A DNA stretch of 64,000 bases, from NCBI RefSeq assembly GCF_001866135.1, contig NZ_MODW01000004.1, forward strand, positions 186,001 through 250,000, in the 5' to 3' direction. Below the pieces are notes generated by a model. The model was not told the DNA's origin. It worked only from the letters and a program-made list of their open reading frames with translations, and did not search any database. Both the position numbers and the translations under genes were made by a program. This document shows positions 36,804 through 44,824 of this stretch, one piece after another. How positions within the stretch are numbered: the stretch's first letter is position 1; every line of letters begins with the position of its first letter. The DNA is from Microbacterium sp. LCT-H2 (GTDB lineage Bacteria; Actinomycetota; Actinomycetes; Actinomycetales; Microbacteriaceae).

Positions 36804-36959
36804 GACAAGGGCAGAACTCCAGCGATACGCAGCATTCACTGGATTTATGTCGTTCCTGCCGCGCACTCCGGGCCTTCCGCTCGGTCGAACAGCGCTCTAC
36901 GCTGAGATTTTGCGGGTGCGGGCGTGCATCGCGGGGAAATCGACGGAATCGGGTGCGAC

Positions 36960-37856
36960 ATGGACTTCGATGCGGAACTCATCCGGGCACTGCAGGAGGA
37001 CGGCCGCGCCAGCATCCGCTCCCTCGCCGAGCGCGTCGGCCAGTCCCGGGCCGTCGTGGCGGCTCGTCTGCGCACCCTGCTCGCCGACCGCACGGTGCGG
37101 GTGGTCGCGGCCGTCGACCCCGTGTTCCTCGGCCAGCACGTGCTCGCCCACGTGTCGATCCGGACCGACGGCGCCGTCGAGGTGGTCGCGGAGCGCCTGC
37201 GCGACATGTCCGAGACCGTGCTGGTGTCGGCGGTCGGCGGCGCCCACGACATCGTGACGGAGGTGCGGGTGGGGTCGATGTCGGAGCTCCACGATCTGCT
37301 CGCGCGCATTCGCGGGAGCGCCGGCGTGCTCGACATCAACACGATCATCTACTCGACCGTGATCAAGGGCTTCTTCGTCTCGGAGTATCACGGGGGCGTG
37401 ACCCTCGACGGCATCGACGAGGCCCTCATCGAGCACCTGCAATCCGACGGGCGGATGAGCTTCCGTGCCCTCGGCGAGCAGGTGCGGCTCTCCCCCAGCG
37501 CGGTCGCCACCCGGGTGCAGCGGCTCATCGATGCCGGTGTCATCAAGATCAGCGCCGTGGAGGCTCGAGGGCTCGCGCACCGGCAGCTCTCCATGGGCGT
37601 GGGCATGACCCTCGGAGACGACGACGAGGCCGTGATCGACGAGTTGCGGCGCGGGCGCGGAGTCGACTTCGCGGCGCGGACCCTCGGGCGGTTCGACGCC
37701 GTCGCGACCCTCGTGGAGCCCTCCGCCGGAGCCCTGTACGCGAGTCTCGAGCGGCTGCGCGCGCTCCCCGGAGTGACCCGGATCGAGGCGTGGCTGCATC
37801 TCGCGGTGCTCAAGGAGGACTACGCCCGCACCCTCCGCCCCCTCCGCACCGACTGA
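36960..37856 (+). CDS. Double-length Lrp/AsnC-family transcriptional regulator
   Basis: 298 residues made of two full Lrp modules. Module 1: HTH LIRALQEDGRASIRSLAERVGQSRAVVAARL, then a RAM domain. Module 2 from about residue 150: ALIEHLQSDGRMSFRALGEQVRLSPSAVATRVQRL, then a second RAM domain. It likely senses an amino acid or amine and controls the divergent MFS-amidohydrolase-TPP-agmatinase operon. The ATG at 36960 is chosen over a GTG 12 codons earlier because the domain starts directly there. Confidence 0.9.
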   Translation: MDFDAELIRALQEDGRASIRSLAERVGQSRAVVAARLRTLLADRTVRVVAAVDPVFLGQHVLAHVSIRTDGAVEVVAERLRDMSETVLVSAVGGAHDIVTEVRVGSMSELHDLLARIRGSAGVLDINTIIYSTVIKGFFVSEYHGGVTLDGIDEALIEHLQSDGRMSFRALGEQVRLSPSAVATRVQRLIDAGVIKISAVEARGLAHRQLSMGVGMTLGDDDEAVIDELRRGRGVDFAARTLGRFDAVATLVEPSAGALYASLERLRALPGVTRIEAWLHLAVLKEDYARTLRPLRTD

Positions 37857-37894
37857 CCCCCCTCCCGTCCGGCCCGTCCCGTCCGCCGCGTGGC

Positions 37895-37944
37895 GGGACC
37901 AAAAGCGCGCCTCCGTCGCCGACTTCCGGCACGTTTCTGCACTC
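37895..37944. repeat. 50-bp palindromic repeat, copy A
   Basis: Begins GGGACCAAAAGCGCGCC and has the right-arm block GGCACGTTTC; the last six bases (GCACTC) have drifted from GATCCC. Same length and layout as the six other copies in this window. Intergenic, 38 bp after the lrp stop. Confidence 0.6.
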
Positions 37945-37967
37945 GCACCGGGAGGGGTTCTCGGTGC

Positions 37968-38017
37968 GGGATGCAAAAGTGGCCTCGGAAGCCGCGTGGA
38001 GGAGCGTTTTCGATCCC
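37968..38017. repeat. 50-bp palindromic repeat, copy B
   Basis: Left end GGGATGCAAAAGTGGCC, right end GGAGCGTTTTCGATCCC; arms can pair into a hairpin. Starts 73 bp after copy A. Confidence 0.7.
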
Positions 38018-38125
38018 GCGCCCGGCCGCGGCCGTCGGATCACGGCGGGCGAGTGGGACGAGCCGGAGTCGCTCGCGGTGCCGGACTGGACGGGGCTCGT
38101 CGACGCCGACCTCCTCTACCGCTGA
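38018..38125 (+). pseudogene. Possible 3' remnant of an unknown gene
   Basis: An open stretch with strong third-position GC reads RITAGEWDEPESLAVPDWTG and then LVDADLLYR to a stop at 38125. It has the codon pattern of a real gene end but no start codon or body, because repeat copies A and B lie directly upstream. The rest of 37857-38188 shows only those repeats. Confidence 0.25.
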
Positions 38126-38188
38126 CCGGCAGCCGCGCGGACGTCAAGGGGATGGCGGCACGGGCGGCCGGCGCGCAGGATGGCCGGT

Positions 38189-38677
38189 ATGACGGACGAC
38201 GGCCCCGCGCCCACCGCGGACGGACACCACATCGTCGTGAACGGCCGGCGGTGGCGCGCCACCGATCCGTCGATCCCCGAGAACCTGCGGCAGGAGCTCG
38301 TCGACGAGCTCATGGCCGCACGGCGCGCGGTCAAGGCGGCCGAGCCCGACGCCCGCCGTCGCGTGCAGGATGCGAAGACCGCCCTCGGCGAGCGGGGTGC
38401 CCCATGGTGGGAGGAGCCCTCCGCGGCGCAGGCCGAGGAGCGGATCGCCGCGACGATGCGTGCCCTCACCCGGAAACGCGCGGACTCGTCGATCTGCCCG
38501 AGCGATGTCGCCCGCGCTATCGGCGGCGAGGAGTGGCGCGACCGGATGCCCGACGTGCGCCGTGTCGCGGCCGACCTGGCCTCCCGCGAGGTGGTCGTGG
38601 TCACACAGAAGGGCGAGCGGGTGAGCATCGCCGACGCCCGGGGCCCCGTCCGGATCCGCCGCGGCCCCGCCCTCTGA
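38189..38677 (+). CDS. DUF3253 domain protein
   Basis: 162 residues. The C-terminal 80 residues match DUF3253 (AATMRALTRKRADSSICPSDVARAIGGEEWRDRMPDVRRVAADL, then the basic end ARGPVRIRRG). An N-terminal segment begins with HIVVNGRRWRATDPSIPE, seen in actinobacterial relatives. Small nucleic-acid-binding winged-helix character is possible; function unknown. Start at 38189 has AGGA eight bases upstream; ATG at 38180 is an alternative. Confidence 0.8.
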   Translation: MTDDGPAPTADGHHIVVNGRRWRATDPSIPENLRQELVDELMAARRAVKAAEPDARRRVQDAKTALGERGAPWWEEPSAAQAEERIAATMRALTRKRADSSICPSDVARAIGGEEWRDRMPDVRRVAADLASREVVVVTQKGERVSIADARGPVRIRRGPAL

Positions 38678-38747
38678 ACGCCCCGGTCGCCCGACGCCGA
38701 CGGCGCGCCGTCACCGGGCGTTCACCGTCCGCGGCCAGACTTCGACC

Positions 38748-40154
38748 ATGACCTCACCCGATCCCGCGGCGGGCGCCCCCGAGCCCGTGGCGACAGCGAA
38801 CAGCGGCGCCGTGGCCGTCGTCGGCCTCGATCTGCGCGGAGACACCCCCGCGCCTCGGAAGCAGGTGTACTCCTGGGCGCTGTGGGATTGGGCGACGCAG
38901 CCGTTCAACACCGTCATCCTCACGTTCGTCTTCACCGCGCTGTACCTCGTCAGCGCCTCGTTCCTGCCGCCGGAGATCGTCGCCCTCGACCCGAGCGACC
39001 CGGTCCGCGTCGCCGCGGAGGCCGACCTCGCCTCCGGTCTCGGACTGGGTTCGACGATCGCCGCCCTCGGCATCCTCCTGCTCGCCCCCGTCCTCGGTCA
39101 GCGCGCGGACGCCGCCGGGCGGCAGAAGCTCTGGCTGGGCATCGGCACCGGCGCTCTCATCCTCTGCATGCTGGGACTGTGGTTCGTCGAGCCGCAGCCG
39201 GCCCTGTTCTGGCTCGGCGTCGCGCTGATCTCCGCGGGTTCCGTGTTCGGCGAGATCGCCGCGGTGAACTCCAACGCCATGCTCATCGGCATCGCGAACC
39301 CGAAGAACGTCGGCCGCATCTCCGGACTCGGCTGGGGCTTCGGCTACCTCGGCGGCATCATCGCCCTCGTCATCGTCGTCCTGCTCGACACCTTCGACTG
39401 GTTCGGCATGTCCACCGACAACGGCCTCGCGTACCGGCTCATCGCCGTGGGGTGCGCGGTCTGGGCGATCGTCTTCAGCATCCCGATCTTCCTCAACGTG
39501 CCGGAGCCGTCGCTCGGGCGGCCGGAGCGCAAGGTGGGATTCTTCCGCTCCTACGTCCTCCTCGTGCAGGACGTGATCGGTCTCTACCGCGACCCGCAGA
39601 CCCGGTCGACGTTCTGGTACCTGCTCGCCAGCGCCGTATTCCGCGACGGCCTCGGCGGGGTCTTCGCGTTCGGCGCCATCATCGGCACCGCCGTGTTCCG
39701 GTTCGGCACCCAGGACATCATCGTCTTCGGCATCGCCGCGAACCTCGTCGCCGGCGTCTCGACCATCATCGCGGGACGCCTCGACGACCGCCTCGGCCCC
39801 AAGCGGATCATCCTCGGGTCGATCGGATCGATGATCGTCGCAGGCCTCGCCGTGTTCCTGCTCCGCGACGCCGGGTCCCTCGTGTTCTGGATCGGCGGCC
39901 TCGTGCTCTGCGCCTTCGTCGGCCCGGCGCAGGCGGCGGCGCGCTCCTTCCTCGCCCGCGTCACCCCGGCCGGCCGGGAAGGCGAGATCTTCGGTCTCTA
40001 CGCCACGACGGGAAGGGCCGCGAGCTGGATGGCCTCGGCCGCCTGGACCGTGCTCATCGTCGCGACGAGCCAGACCGCCTACGGGATCCTCGGCATCGTC
40101 ATCGTGCTCATCCTCGGGTTCCTCCTCCTGCTCCCGGTGAAGGCGCCGCGCTGA
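38748..40154 (+). CDS. UMF1-family MFS transporter (Atg22-like)
   Basis: 468 residues with 12 membrane segments. The family start WALWDWATQPFNTVILTFVF is clear, as are GISNPKN-like GIANPKNVGRISGLGWGFGYLGG and the late FVGPAQAAARSFLARVTP. Substrate unknown; relatives in fungi export amino acids from the vacuole. Confidence 0.9.
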   Translation: MTSPDPAAGAPEPVATANSGAVAVVGLDLRGDTPAPRKQVYSWALWDWATQPFNTVILTFVFTALYLVSASFLPPEIVALDPSDPVRVAAEADLASGLGLGSTIAALGILLLAPVLGQRADAAGRQKLWLGIGTGALILCMLGLWFVEPQPALFWLGVALISAGSVFGEIAAVNSNAMLIGIANPKNVGRISGLGWGFGYLGGIIALVIVVLLDTFDWFGMSTDNGLAYRLIAVGCAVWAIVFSIPIFLNVPEPSLGRPERKVGFFRSYVLLVQDVIGLYRDPQTRSTFWYLLASAVFRDGLGGVFAFGAIIGTAVFRFGTQDIIVFGIAANLVAGVSTIIAGRLDDRLGPKRIILGSIGSMIVAGLAVFLLRDAGSLVFWIGGLVLCAFVGPAQAAARSFLARVTPAGREGEIFGLYATTGRAASWMASAAWTVLIVATSQTAYGILGIVIVLILGFLLLLPVKAPR

Positions 40155-40200
40155 GCCCGCTCCGGGCGTCGGACAGGTCGGGCGGGAGTAGCCTGACCCG

Positions 40201-41118
40201 GTGACCGTCGTCCTCGCCTTCCTCGCCAACATCCTCGTCGCGATCGCGAAGACGGTCGCCGCCGTCATCACCTCGTCCGCGTCGATGGTGGCCGAGGCCG
40301 CGCACTCCTGGGCGGACGCGGGGAACGAGATCTTCCTGCTCATCGCCGACCGGCGCGGCGCGAAGACCAAGGACGCCCGGCATCCGCTCGGCTACGGCCG
40401 CAACGCGTTCGTCTGGTCCCTCATCGCGGCGTTCGGCATCTTCACCGCCGGCTCGATCGTGTCGATCATGCATGGCATCCAGGAGCTGTCCGACACCGGG
40501 CCCGTGGAGAGCCCGGTCGTGGCGTACATCGTGCTCGGGATCGCCTTCGTGCTGGAGGGGGCGTCGTTCACGCAGGCGATGGTCCGCTCCCGTCGGCTGG
40601 CCCAGGAGCGCGGCTCCTCCACGTGGGACTTCGTGCTGGAGACGAGCGACACCACGCTCCGGGCGGTGTTCTTCGAGGACTCCGCCGCCCTCATCGGCCT
40701 CGTGCTGGCGGGCGGATCGATCCTCCTGCATCAGCTCACCGGTGTCGCCGCGTGGGATGCGATCGGGTCGATCCTCGTCGGGATCCTGCTGGGCGTCGTC
40801 GCCGTGATCCTGATCGGACGGAACATCGCATTCCTCGTCGGCACGTCGGTGTCCCCCGCACTGCGCTCGCGGGTGGGCACGGCCCTCCTCGGCATGGACG
40901 ACATCGAGCGGGTCACCTACCTGCACATCGAGTACGTGGGGCCGAACCGGCTATTCCTCGTCGCCGAGGTCGACCTCGCGGGCGATGCGCGCGAGCACGA
41001 CGTGGCCCGGCGGCTGCGGGAGGTGGAGCGGCGCATCGAGGCGCACGACGCGGTCGAGACCGTCGTGCTGTCCCTCTCGGTGGACGACGAGCCCTCGCTG
41101 GACTTCGCCCGCGCGTGA
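40201..41118 (+). CDS. Cation diffusion facilitator (CDF) family transporter
   Basis: 305 residues from GTG. Six membrane segments with metal-site residues in MVAEAAHSWADAGNEIFLL and the second Asp site in FFEDSAALIGLVLAGG, followed by a cytoplasmic domain (YLHIEYVGPNRLFLVAEVDL). Exports Zn2+, Mn2+, Fe2+ or similar in exchange for protons. It converges on a MarR-like gene with a Gly/His-rich insert, and a second His-rich protein is next, so a metal-linked neighbourhood is possible. Confidence 0.9.
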   Translation: MTVVLAFLANILVAIAKTVAAVITSSASMVAEAAHSWADAGNEIFLLIADRRGAKTKDARHPLGYGRNAFVWSLIAAFGIFTAGSIVSIMHGIQELSDTGPVESPVVAYIVLGIAFVLEGASFTQAMVRSRRLAQERGSSTWDFVLETSDTTLRAVFFEDSAALIGLVLAGGSILLHQLTGVAAWDAIGSILVGILLGVVAVILIGRNIAFLVGTSVSPALRSRVGTALLGMDDIERVTYLHIEYVGPNRLFLVAEVDLAGDAREHDVARRLREVERRIEAHDAVETVVLSLSVDDEPSLDFARA

Positions 41119-41124
41119 GGCCGG

Positions 41125-41682
41125 TCAGGCGCGCCAGTTGTCGGCGAGCTTGGTGAGCAGCCGCGCGAGCTCGGTCCGCTCCGCATCGGTGAACGACTCG
41201 AGTGCGCGGCCGAGCAGCTCGCGGCGCTCCCCGCGCATCCCTCGGGCCAGTCGGCGCCCCTCGTCAGTCAGCGCGATGCGGGTGCGGCGGGCGTCGTCCG
41301 GGTCGGCCTCGCGGCGCACGAAACCGGCCTGCACTCCCTGCTGCACGAGCCGGGACGCCCGCGGCTGATCCACGCCGATCGCCTGCCCGAGCGCACTCAC
41401 GCTGAGGGGCTCCGGCGCGGCGGCGAGGGCTTCGAGCATGCGGAGACGGGCCGGTCCGCCGAGGCGGCCGCCGTCGGCCATCCACGGCGGCATCCCCGGG
41501 TGGCCGCGGTGATGGGCGAAGTGCTCGCGCGGGTCGCCATGGGGCCCGTGCCCGTGCGCACCGCGTGGCCCGCCGTGCTCGCGACCCCCGGGCCCGGGTC
41601 GGCGTCCGCGCAGTCGGGAGAGCGCCTGCGCGATCGCTTCGGCGGCGTCGGGGGACGCGGGGTCGATCGGATCGGTGGCCAT
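41125..41682 (-). CDS. MarR-family regulator with Gly/His-rich N-terminal segment
   Basis: 185 residues. Residues about 28-68 are Gly-, His- and Pro-rich (GAHGHGPHGDPREHFAHHRG); residues 75-185 are a MarR winged helix (ARLRMLEALAAAPEPLSVSALGQAIGVDQPRASRLVQQG; RREADPDDARRTRIALTDEG). A TAAAAT -10-like box lies only 7 bases upstream of the ATG, so the mRNA is probably leaderless. Divergent from a similar protein; a large palindrome lies between them. Confidence 0.85.
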   Translation of the reverse strand: MATDPIDPASPDAAEAIAQALSRLRGRRPGPGGREHGGPRGAHGHGPHGDPREHFAHHRGHPGMPPWMADGGRLGGPARLRMLEALAAAPEPLSVSALGQAIGVDQPRASRLVQQGVQAGFVRREADPDDARRTRIALTDEGRRLARGMRGERRELLGRALESFTDAERTELARLLTKLADNWRA

Positions 41683-41722
41683 GCCCCGATTTTACATGCA
41701 GCTTGACATGCGTTCAGTTTTC

Positions 41723-41754
41723 ATGTCACACTGCATGTACATGCACAGTGACAT
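41723..41754. promoter_or_regulatory. 32-bp palindromic operator between the two MarR-like genes
   Basis: A perfect 14-bp core TGCATGTACATGCA is flanked by TGTCAC and GTGACA arms; only the two bases on each side between core and arms do not pair. An outlying ACATGCAGCTTGACATGC stretch at 41694 repeats the ACATGC half-site. Likely binding site of the MarR-like protein. Confidence 0.65.
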
Positions 41755-41807
41755 TAATATGTCGGATGACATCCGTCGTCGGTGCACCACAGACACGAAG
41801 GATCACC

Positions 41808-42515
41808 ATGAACACCACTGCAGACAGCACTTCTGACAACACCTCCCGCCCGTTCGGTTTCTGGCTCAAGGCCGTCGACCGCCTGATGGCACAGGACTTC
41901 GCCACCGCTTTCGCCGCGGAGGGCGCGACCCGCCGCGACTGGCGGCTGCTGAACGTCGTCGACGGCTCGGTACCCGCGCGCCGCCCGTTGACCCCGCACA
42001 AGCTGCACGATCTCATCGACCGCGGCTGGGTCGAGGCGGACGGCGACGGATGGGCGCTGACCGACGAGGGCCGCGCGGCGAAGGAGCGTCTCGGCGCCGC
42101 CGTCGACGGCCTCCGCGCGAAGGTCGCCGGCGCGGTCTCCGACGAGGAGATGGCGACGACCCTCGCGGCGCTCGAGAAGATCGCCCGCGCCTTCGGCTGG
42201 GACGAGGAGACGCCTCTCCCTCGGAAGCAGCGCCCCGGGTTCGGCTTCGGTCCGCGGCGTGGCTTCGGTCCCGGGCGCGGGCACGGGCGCGGGCGCGGCT
42301 TCGCTCCCGGGGAGGGCTTCGAGCCCCGATACGGCTTCGACCGTCACGACTGCCACGAGAACGGCGGGCACCGCGGTCGCGGTCACCACGACGGTCACGA
42401 CCACCGAGACCACGGTCACGCACACCGCGGCCATGGCCACCGCGCGCAGCGGATGGCGGAGCGCGCATTCGAGCGTGGCTTCGACGCCGGATTCCGCCAC
42501 GGCCACGCCGCCTGA
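41808..42515 (+). CDS. MarR-like winged-helix protein with long His/Gly/Arg-rich tail
   Basis: 235 residues. Residues 14-135 resemble a MarR dimer-winged helix (FWLKAVDRLMAQDFATAFAAEG; LHDLIDRGWVEADGDGWALTDEGRAAKERLG). Residues 140-235 are low-complexity: FGFGPRRGFGPGRGHGRGRG, then more than 15 His in HDCHENGGHRGRGHHDGHDH and on. The tail could bind metal or nucleic acid. GAAGGA five bases before the ATG supports the start. Divergent from the other MarR gene and probably under the same operator. Confidence 0.75.
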   Translation: MNTTADSTSDNTSRPFGFWLKAVDRLMAQDFATAFAAEGATRRDWRLLNVVDGSVPARRPLTPHKLHDLIDRGWVEADGDGWALTDEGRAAKERLGAAVDGLRAKVAGAVSDEEMATTLAALEKIARAFGWDEETPLPRKQRPGFGFGPRRGFGPGRGHGRGRGFAPGEGFEPRYGFDRHDCHENGGHRGRGHHDGHDHRDHGHAHRGHGHRAQRMAERAFERGFDAGFRHGHAA

Positions 42516-42583
42516 CCTCACCTCCTCGAAGCGCCCCACCGGAACCCCGGCTGGGGCGCTTCCGTGCACCGGGACGCCCCTCC

Positions 42584-42633
42584 GGGACCACTTCCGCGCC
42601 TCCCGAGCGCACTCGAGGCACGTCTTCGATCCC
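42584..42633. repeat. 50-bp palindromic repeat, copy 1
   Basis: Left end GGGACCACTTCCGCGCC, right end GGCACGTCTTCGATCCC. Confidence 0.7.
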
Positions 42634-42697
42634 CACCCGCGCCCCAGCCCGACCCGAGCCGAGCCGAGGACGGAGGCGAAGCGCCCTGAGCCGAGAC

Positions 42698-42747
42698 GGG
42701 ATCAGAGTCGCGCCTCCCAAGCCATTCCGGAGCACGTTCTCGATCCC
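42698..42747. repeat. 50-bp palindromic repeat, copy 2
   Basis: Left end GGGATCAGAGTCGCGCC, right end GAGCACGTTCTCGATCCC. Closest to the family consensus. Starts 114 bp after copy 1. Confidence 0.75.
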
Positions 42748-42781
42748 CCACCGCGGCGACGCGAGCGCCCACTCTGCGAAG

Positions 42782-42831
42782 GAGATCAGAATCGCCCCTC
42801 CCGAGCGCGTCAGCGGCACGTTTTCCATCCC
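42782..42831. repeat. 50-bp palindromic repeat, copy 3
   Basis: Left end GAGATCAGAATCGCCCC, right end GGCACGTTTTCCATCCC. Starts 84 bp after copy 2. Between copies 3 and 4 (42832-42929) I see nothing recognisable. Confidence 0.7.
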
Positions 42832-42929
42832 TCACGGGATGCAGGCAGTCGGCGCGGAAGGGCGAGGAACGAGGCGCCCCGGTGGAAGCGCAAGGGCCCG
42901 AGGTGACACGTAGAGGGAAGGCACGTGCG

Positions 42930-42979
42930 CGGACCACGAACGGCCCTTCGGTCGCTCCTCGCGGGCCACTTCTCATCCC
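42930..42979. repeat. 50-bp palindromic repeat, copy 4
   Basis: Left end CGGACCACGAACGGCCC, right end GGGCCACTTCTCATCCC. The most diverged of this array. Confidence 0.6.
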
Positions 42980-43012
42980 GCACGCGAAGGGGGCAGGGCC
43001 CGACCGTGGGGC

Positions 43013-43062
43013 GGGATCAGAAACGGGCCTTCGAAGCGGGATTGCGGTGTGTTCGTGATCCC
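43013..43062. repeat. 50-bp palindromic repeat, copy 5
   Basis: Left end GGGATCAGAAACGGGCC, right end GTGTGTTCGTGATCCC. Starts 83 bp after copy 4 and ends 40 bp before the tetR stop. Confidence 0.7.
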
Positions 43063-43102
43063 GCAGGGGGAAGGGTCACGGGGCCCCGGACGCGGGATGC
43101 GG

Positions 43103-43750
43103 CTAGAGATCGAGGAGGGCGAGCGCGGTGCCGGGAGCGCCCGCGTCACGGAGACGTGCGCGCATCGCGGCCGCCGCGAGCGCATACGGCCTGTCGCTCC
43201 GCAGGAGGAGCGACCGTGCGTTGGCCTGCTCATTGAGGGCGACGAGCTCGAACGCCAACACCTCGACGTCGGCCGCGTCGACCTCCCCCTCCGCGGCCGC
43301 GAACCGCAGCTGGGCCTCGATGTATCGGTACCAGTCGACGAGGGCCGCCCGCACGGCATCGCTCACGGGACCGGGCTTGGAGTCGACGTCCGCCGCGGTC
43401 GCCGCGAAGAAGCAGCCGCCCGTGAAGACGCGGTCCCTTGAGTAGACCAAGGCGTTGTGGAGGAGCGCGGCCAGGCGGTGCGCTCCCCTCGGCTGGGCGC
43501 GGGCGGGCTCGATGATCCGCTCGACGAAGATGTCCCGAGCGGCGGCGACCGTCGCGAGCTGCAGGCCCTCCTTGCTCTGGAACAGCGTCGCGATGCTGCT
43601 CTTGCTCGACCCCGAGGCGGTCGCGAGGCGTCCGATCGTCACGCCGTCCAGACCCTCGACGGAGGCGAGGTCGGTCGCACTGTTCAGCACGATGCGGCGG
43701 GAGGCGTCGCCACGCGCCCGCCGGCCATCCTGCATCACCGTGTCTGCCAC
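43103..43750 (-). CDS. TetR-family transcriptional regulator
   Basis: 215 residues from GTG at 43750 (ATG at 43735 possible). HTH VTIGRLATASGSSKSSIATLFQSKEGLQLATV near residue 36; C-terminal ligand domain of the TetR_C type with GGCFFAATAADVDSKPGPV. It diverges from an alpha/beta hydrolase, its likely target; two operator-like boxes lie between. Confidence 0.88.
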   Translation of the reverse strand: MADTVMQDGRRARGDASRRIVLNSATDLASVEGLDGVTIGRLATASGSSKSSIATLFQSKEGLQLATVAAARDIFVERIIEPARAQPRGAHRLAALLHNALVYSRDRVFTGGCFFAATAADVDSKPGPVSDAVRAALVDWYRYIEAQLRFAAAEGEVDAADVEVLAFELVALNEQANARSLLLRSDRPYALAAAAMRARLRDAGAPGTALALLDL

Positions 43751-43758
43751 GCCTCTAG

Positions 43759-43803
43759 TATACGAACGACCGTTCGCCTAGTATACGGATGATCGTTCGT
43801 ATA
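43759..43803. promoter_or_regulatory. Two TetR operator boxes in the tetR/hydrolase divergent region
   Basis: Box 1 TATACGAACGACCGTTCG (43759-43776) and box 2 TATACGGATGATCGTTCG plus TATA (43782-43803) are imperfect palindromes of the type ATACGAACGAtCGTTCGTAT, 23 bp apart start to start. They sit in a 72-bp gap, so binding would shut off both genes. Confidence 0.65.
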
Positions 43804-43822
43804 GTTCGGTGAAGGAGCCTCC

Positions 43823-44824
43823 ATGCCGTCCGCGTCCACTCTCCTCGTCCGCACCCTCCCGGCCGCAGGACGCCTCTCCCCCCGCCTCGCCGGCGACCTC
43901 GCATACCGGCTGTTCTTCTCCACCCGCCCGCGAATGGCCGTCCGCGCCGCCGACGCCGCCGCCCACGACGACGCCCGCCGCGGGAGGCTCCTCGTGCGCG
44001 GTATCCCCGTCACCACCTACACGTGGGGCACGGGTCCGCGTACCGTGCTGCTCCTGCACGGCTGGCGGGGCCGCGCCTTGCAGTTCTCCCCGCTCGTGCG
44101 GGAACTCGTCGCCGAGGGGTTCCAGGTCGTCGCCTTCGATGCCCCGGCGCATGGCTCCTCCGGCGGGCGGCACACCGATATCCGCGACTGGGTCGACGCC
44201 GCGGAGCAGCTGGACCGCACCCACGGCCCCTTCTCCGCCCTCATCGGCCACTCCTTCGGCGGGCTCGCGGCGCTGACCGTCGCCCGGTCGTCCGGCTCGG
44301 TCCCCGCCGTCGCCATCGTCGCCGGGGCCGCAGCGCCCGAGGCCTTCCTCGCCCAGTTCGTCCGTGACCTCCGGCTCGACGCCGCCACCGCGGACCGACT
44401 CCGCACCCGCTTCCACCGCCGCCTCCGGCTCGATCCCGCAACCGCCGTCGAACGGTACGACGCGGCCGCCCATCCACTCCCCGCCGACACCGCACTGCTC
44501 GTCGTGCACGACCGGGGCGACCGCCGGATGCCCGACCACGACGCGCTCCGGCTGCACGCCGCCCACACCGGCCGCTCCCGTCTCGTCCGTACGGTGGGTC
44601 TCGGTCACACGAGAATGCTGTCGGCCGATCCGACCCTCGATGCCGTGGTCGCCCTCGTGACTGGCGGGCTCGACGCCGTCGATGCGCTCGGCACCGCGAC
44701 GGGACGAGCCGCCACCGACGCTGCACCGGCCGACCCGTCCGCGGCCCTTCGGAGCCCTACACCCGGGTCGGCAGGAAGCCCGCGCCCGGGTCGGGAGCCG
44801 CGAACGGCAGCCCGACAGTGGTGA
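43823..44824 (+). CDS. Alpha/beta hydrolase
   Basis: 333 residues. VLLLHGWRGRALQF (oxyanion region), AFDAPAHGSSGG, nucleophile elbow ALIGHSFGGLAAL, late Asp in LLVVHDRGDRRMPD and His in TVGLGHTRML give a complete catalytic set. Resembles esterases paired with TetR regulators. GAAGGAG precedes the ATG. The Pro/Ala-rich last 23 residues overlap the convergent membrane protein gene by 68 bp, so the real functional end is earlier. Confidence 0.85.
   Translation: MPSASTLLVRTLPAAGRLSPRLAGDLAYRLFFSTRPRMAVRAADAAAHDDARRGRLLVRGIPVTTYTWGTGPRTVLLLHGWRGRALQFSPLVRELVAEGFQVVAFDAPAHGSSGGRHTDIRDWVDAAEQLDRTHGPFSALIGHSFGGLAALTVARSSGSVPAVAIVAGAAAPEAFLAQFVRDLRLDAATADRLRTRFHRRLRLDPATAVERYDAAAHPLPADTALLVVHDRGDRRMPDHDALRLHAAHTGRSRLVRTVGLGHTRMLSADPTLDAVVALVTGGLDAVDALGTATGRAATDAAPADPSAALRSPTPGSAGSPRPGREPRTAARQW

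Noticed and set aside
33610..37257. Very long plus-strand open frame (about 1,200 codons)
   Set aside because: It runs antisense to three well-identified genes and has the Arg/Gly/Asp-rich character of a GC-bias shadow.
36659..38125. Plus-strand frame covering the lrp gene and downstream region
   Set aside because: It overlaps lrp in another frame; only its last 100 bp, outside lrp, have gene-like codon pattern and these are listed as a possible remnant.
42584..43062. CRISPR array
   Set aside because: Units are diverged and palindromic, spacing is irregular (83-148 bp start to start), and no cas genes are present.
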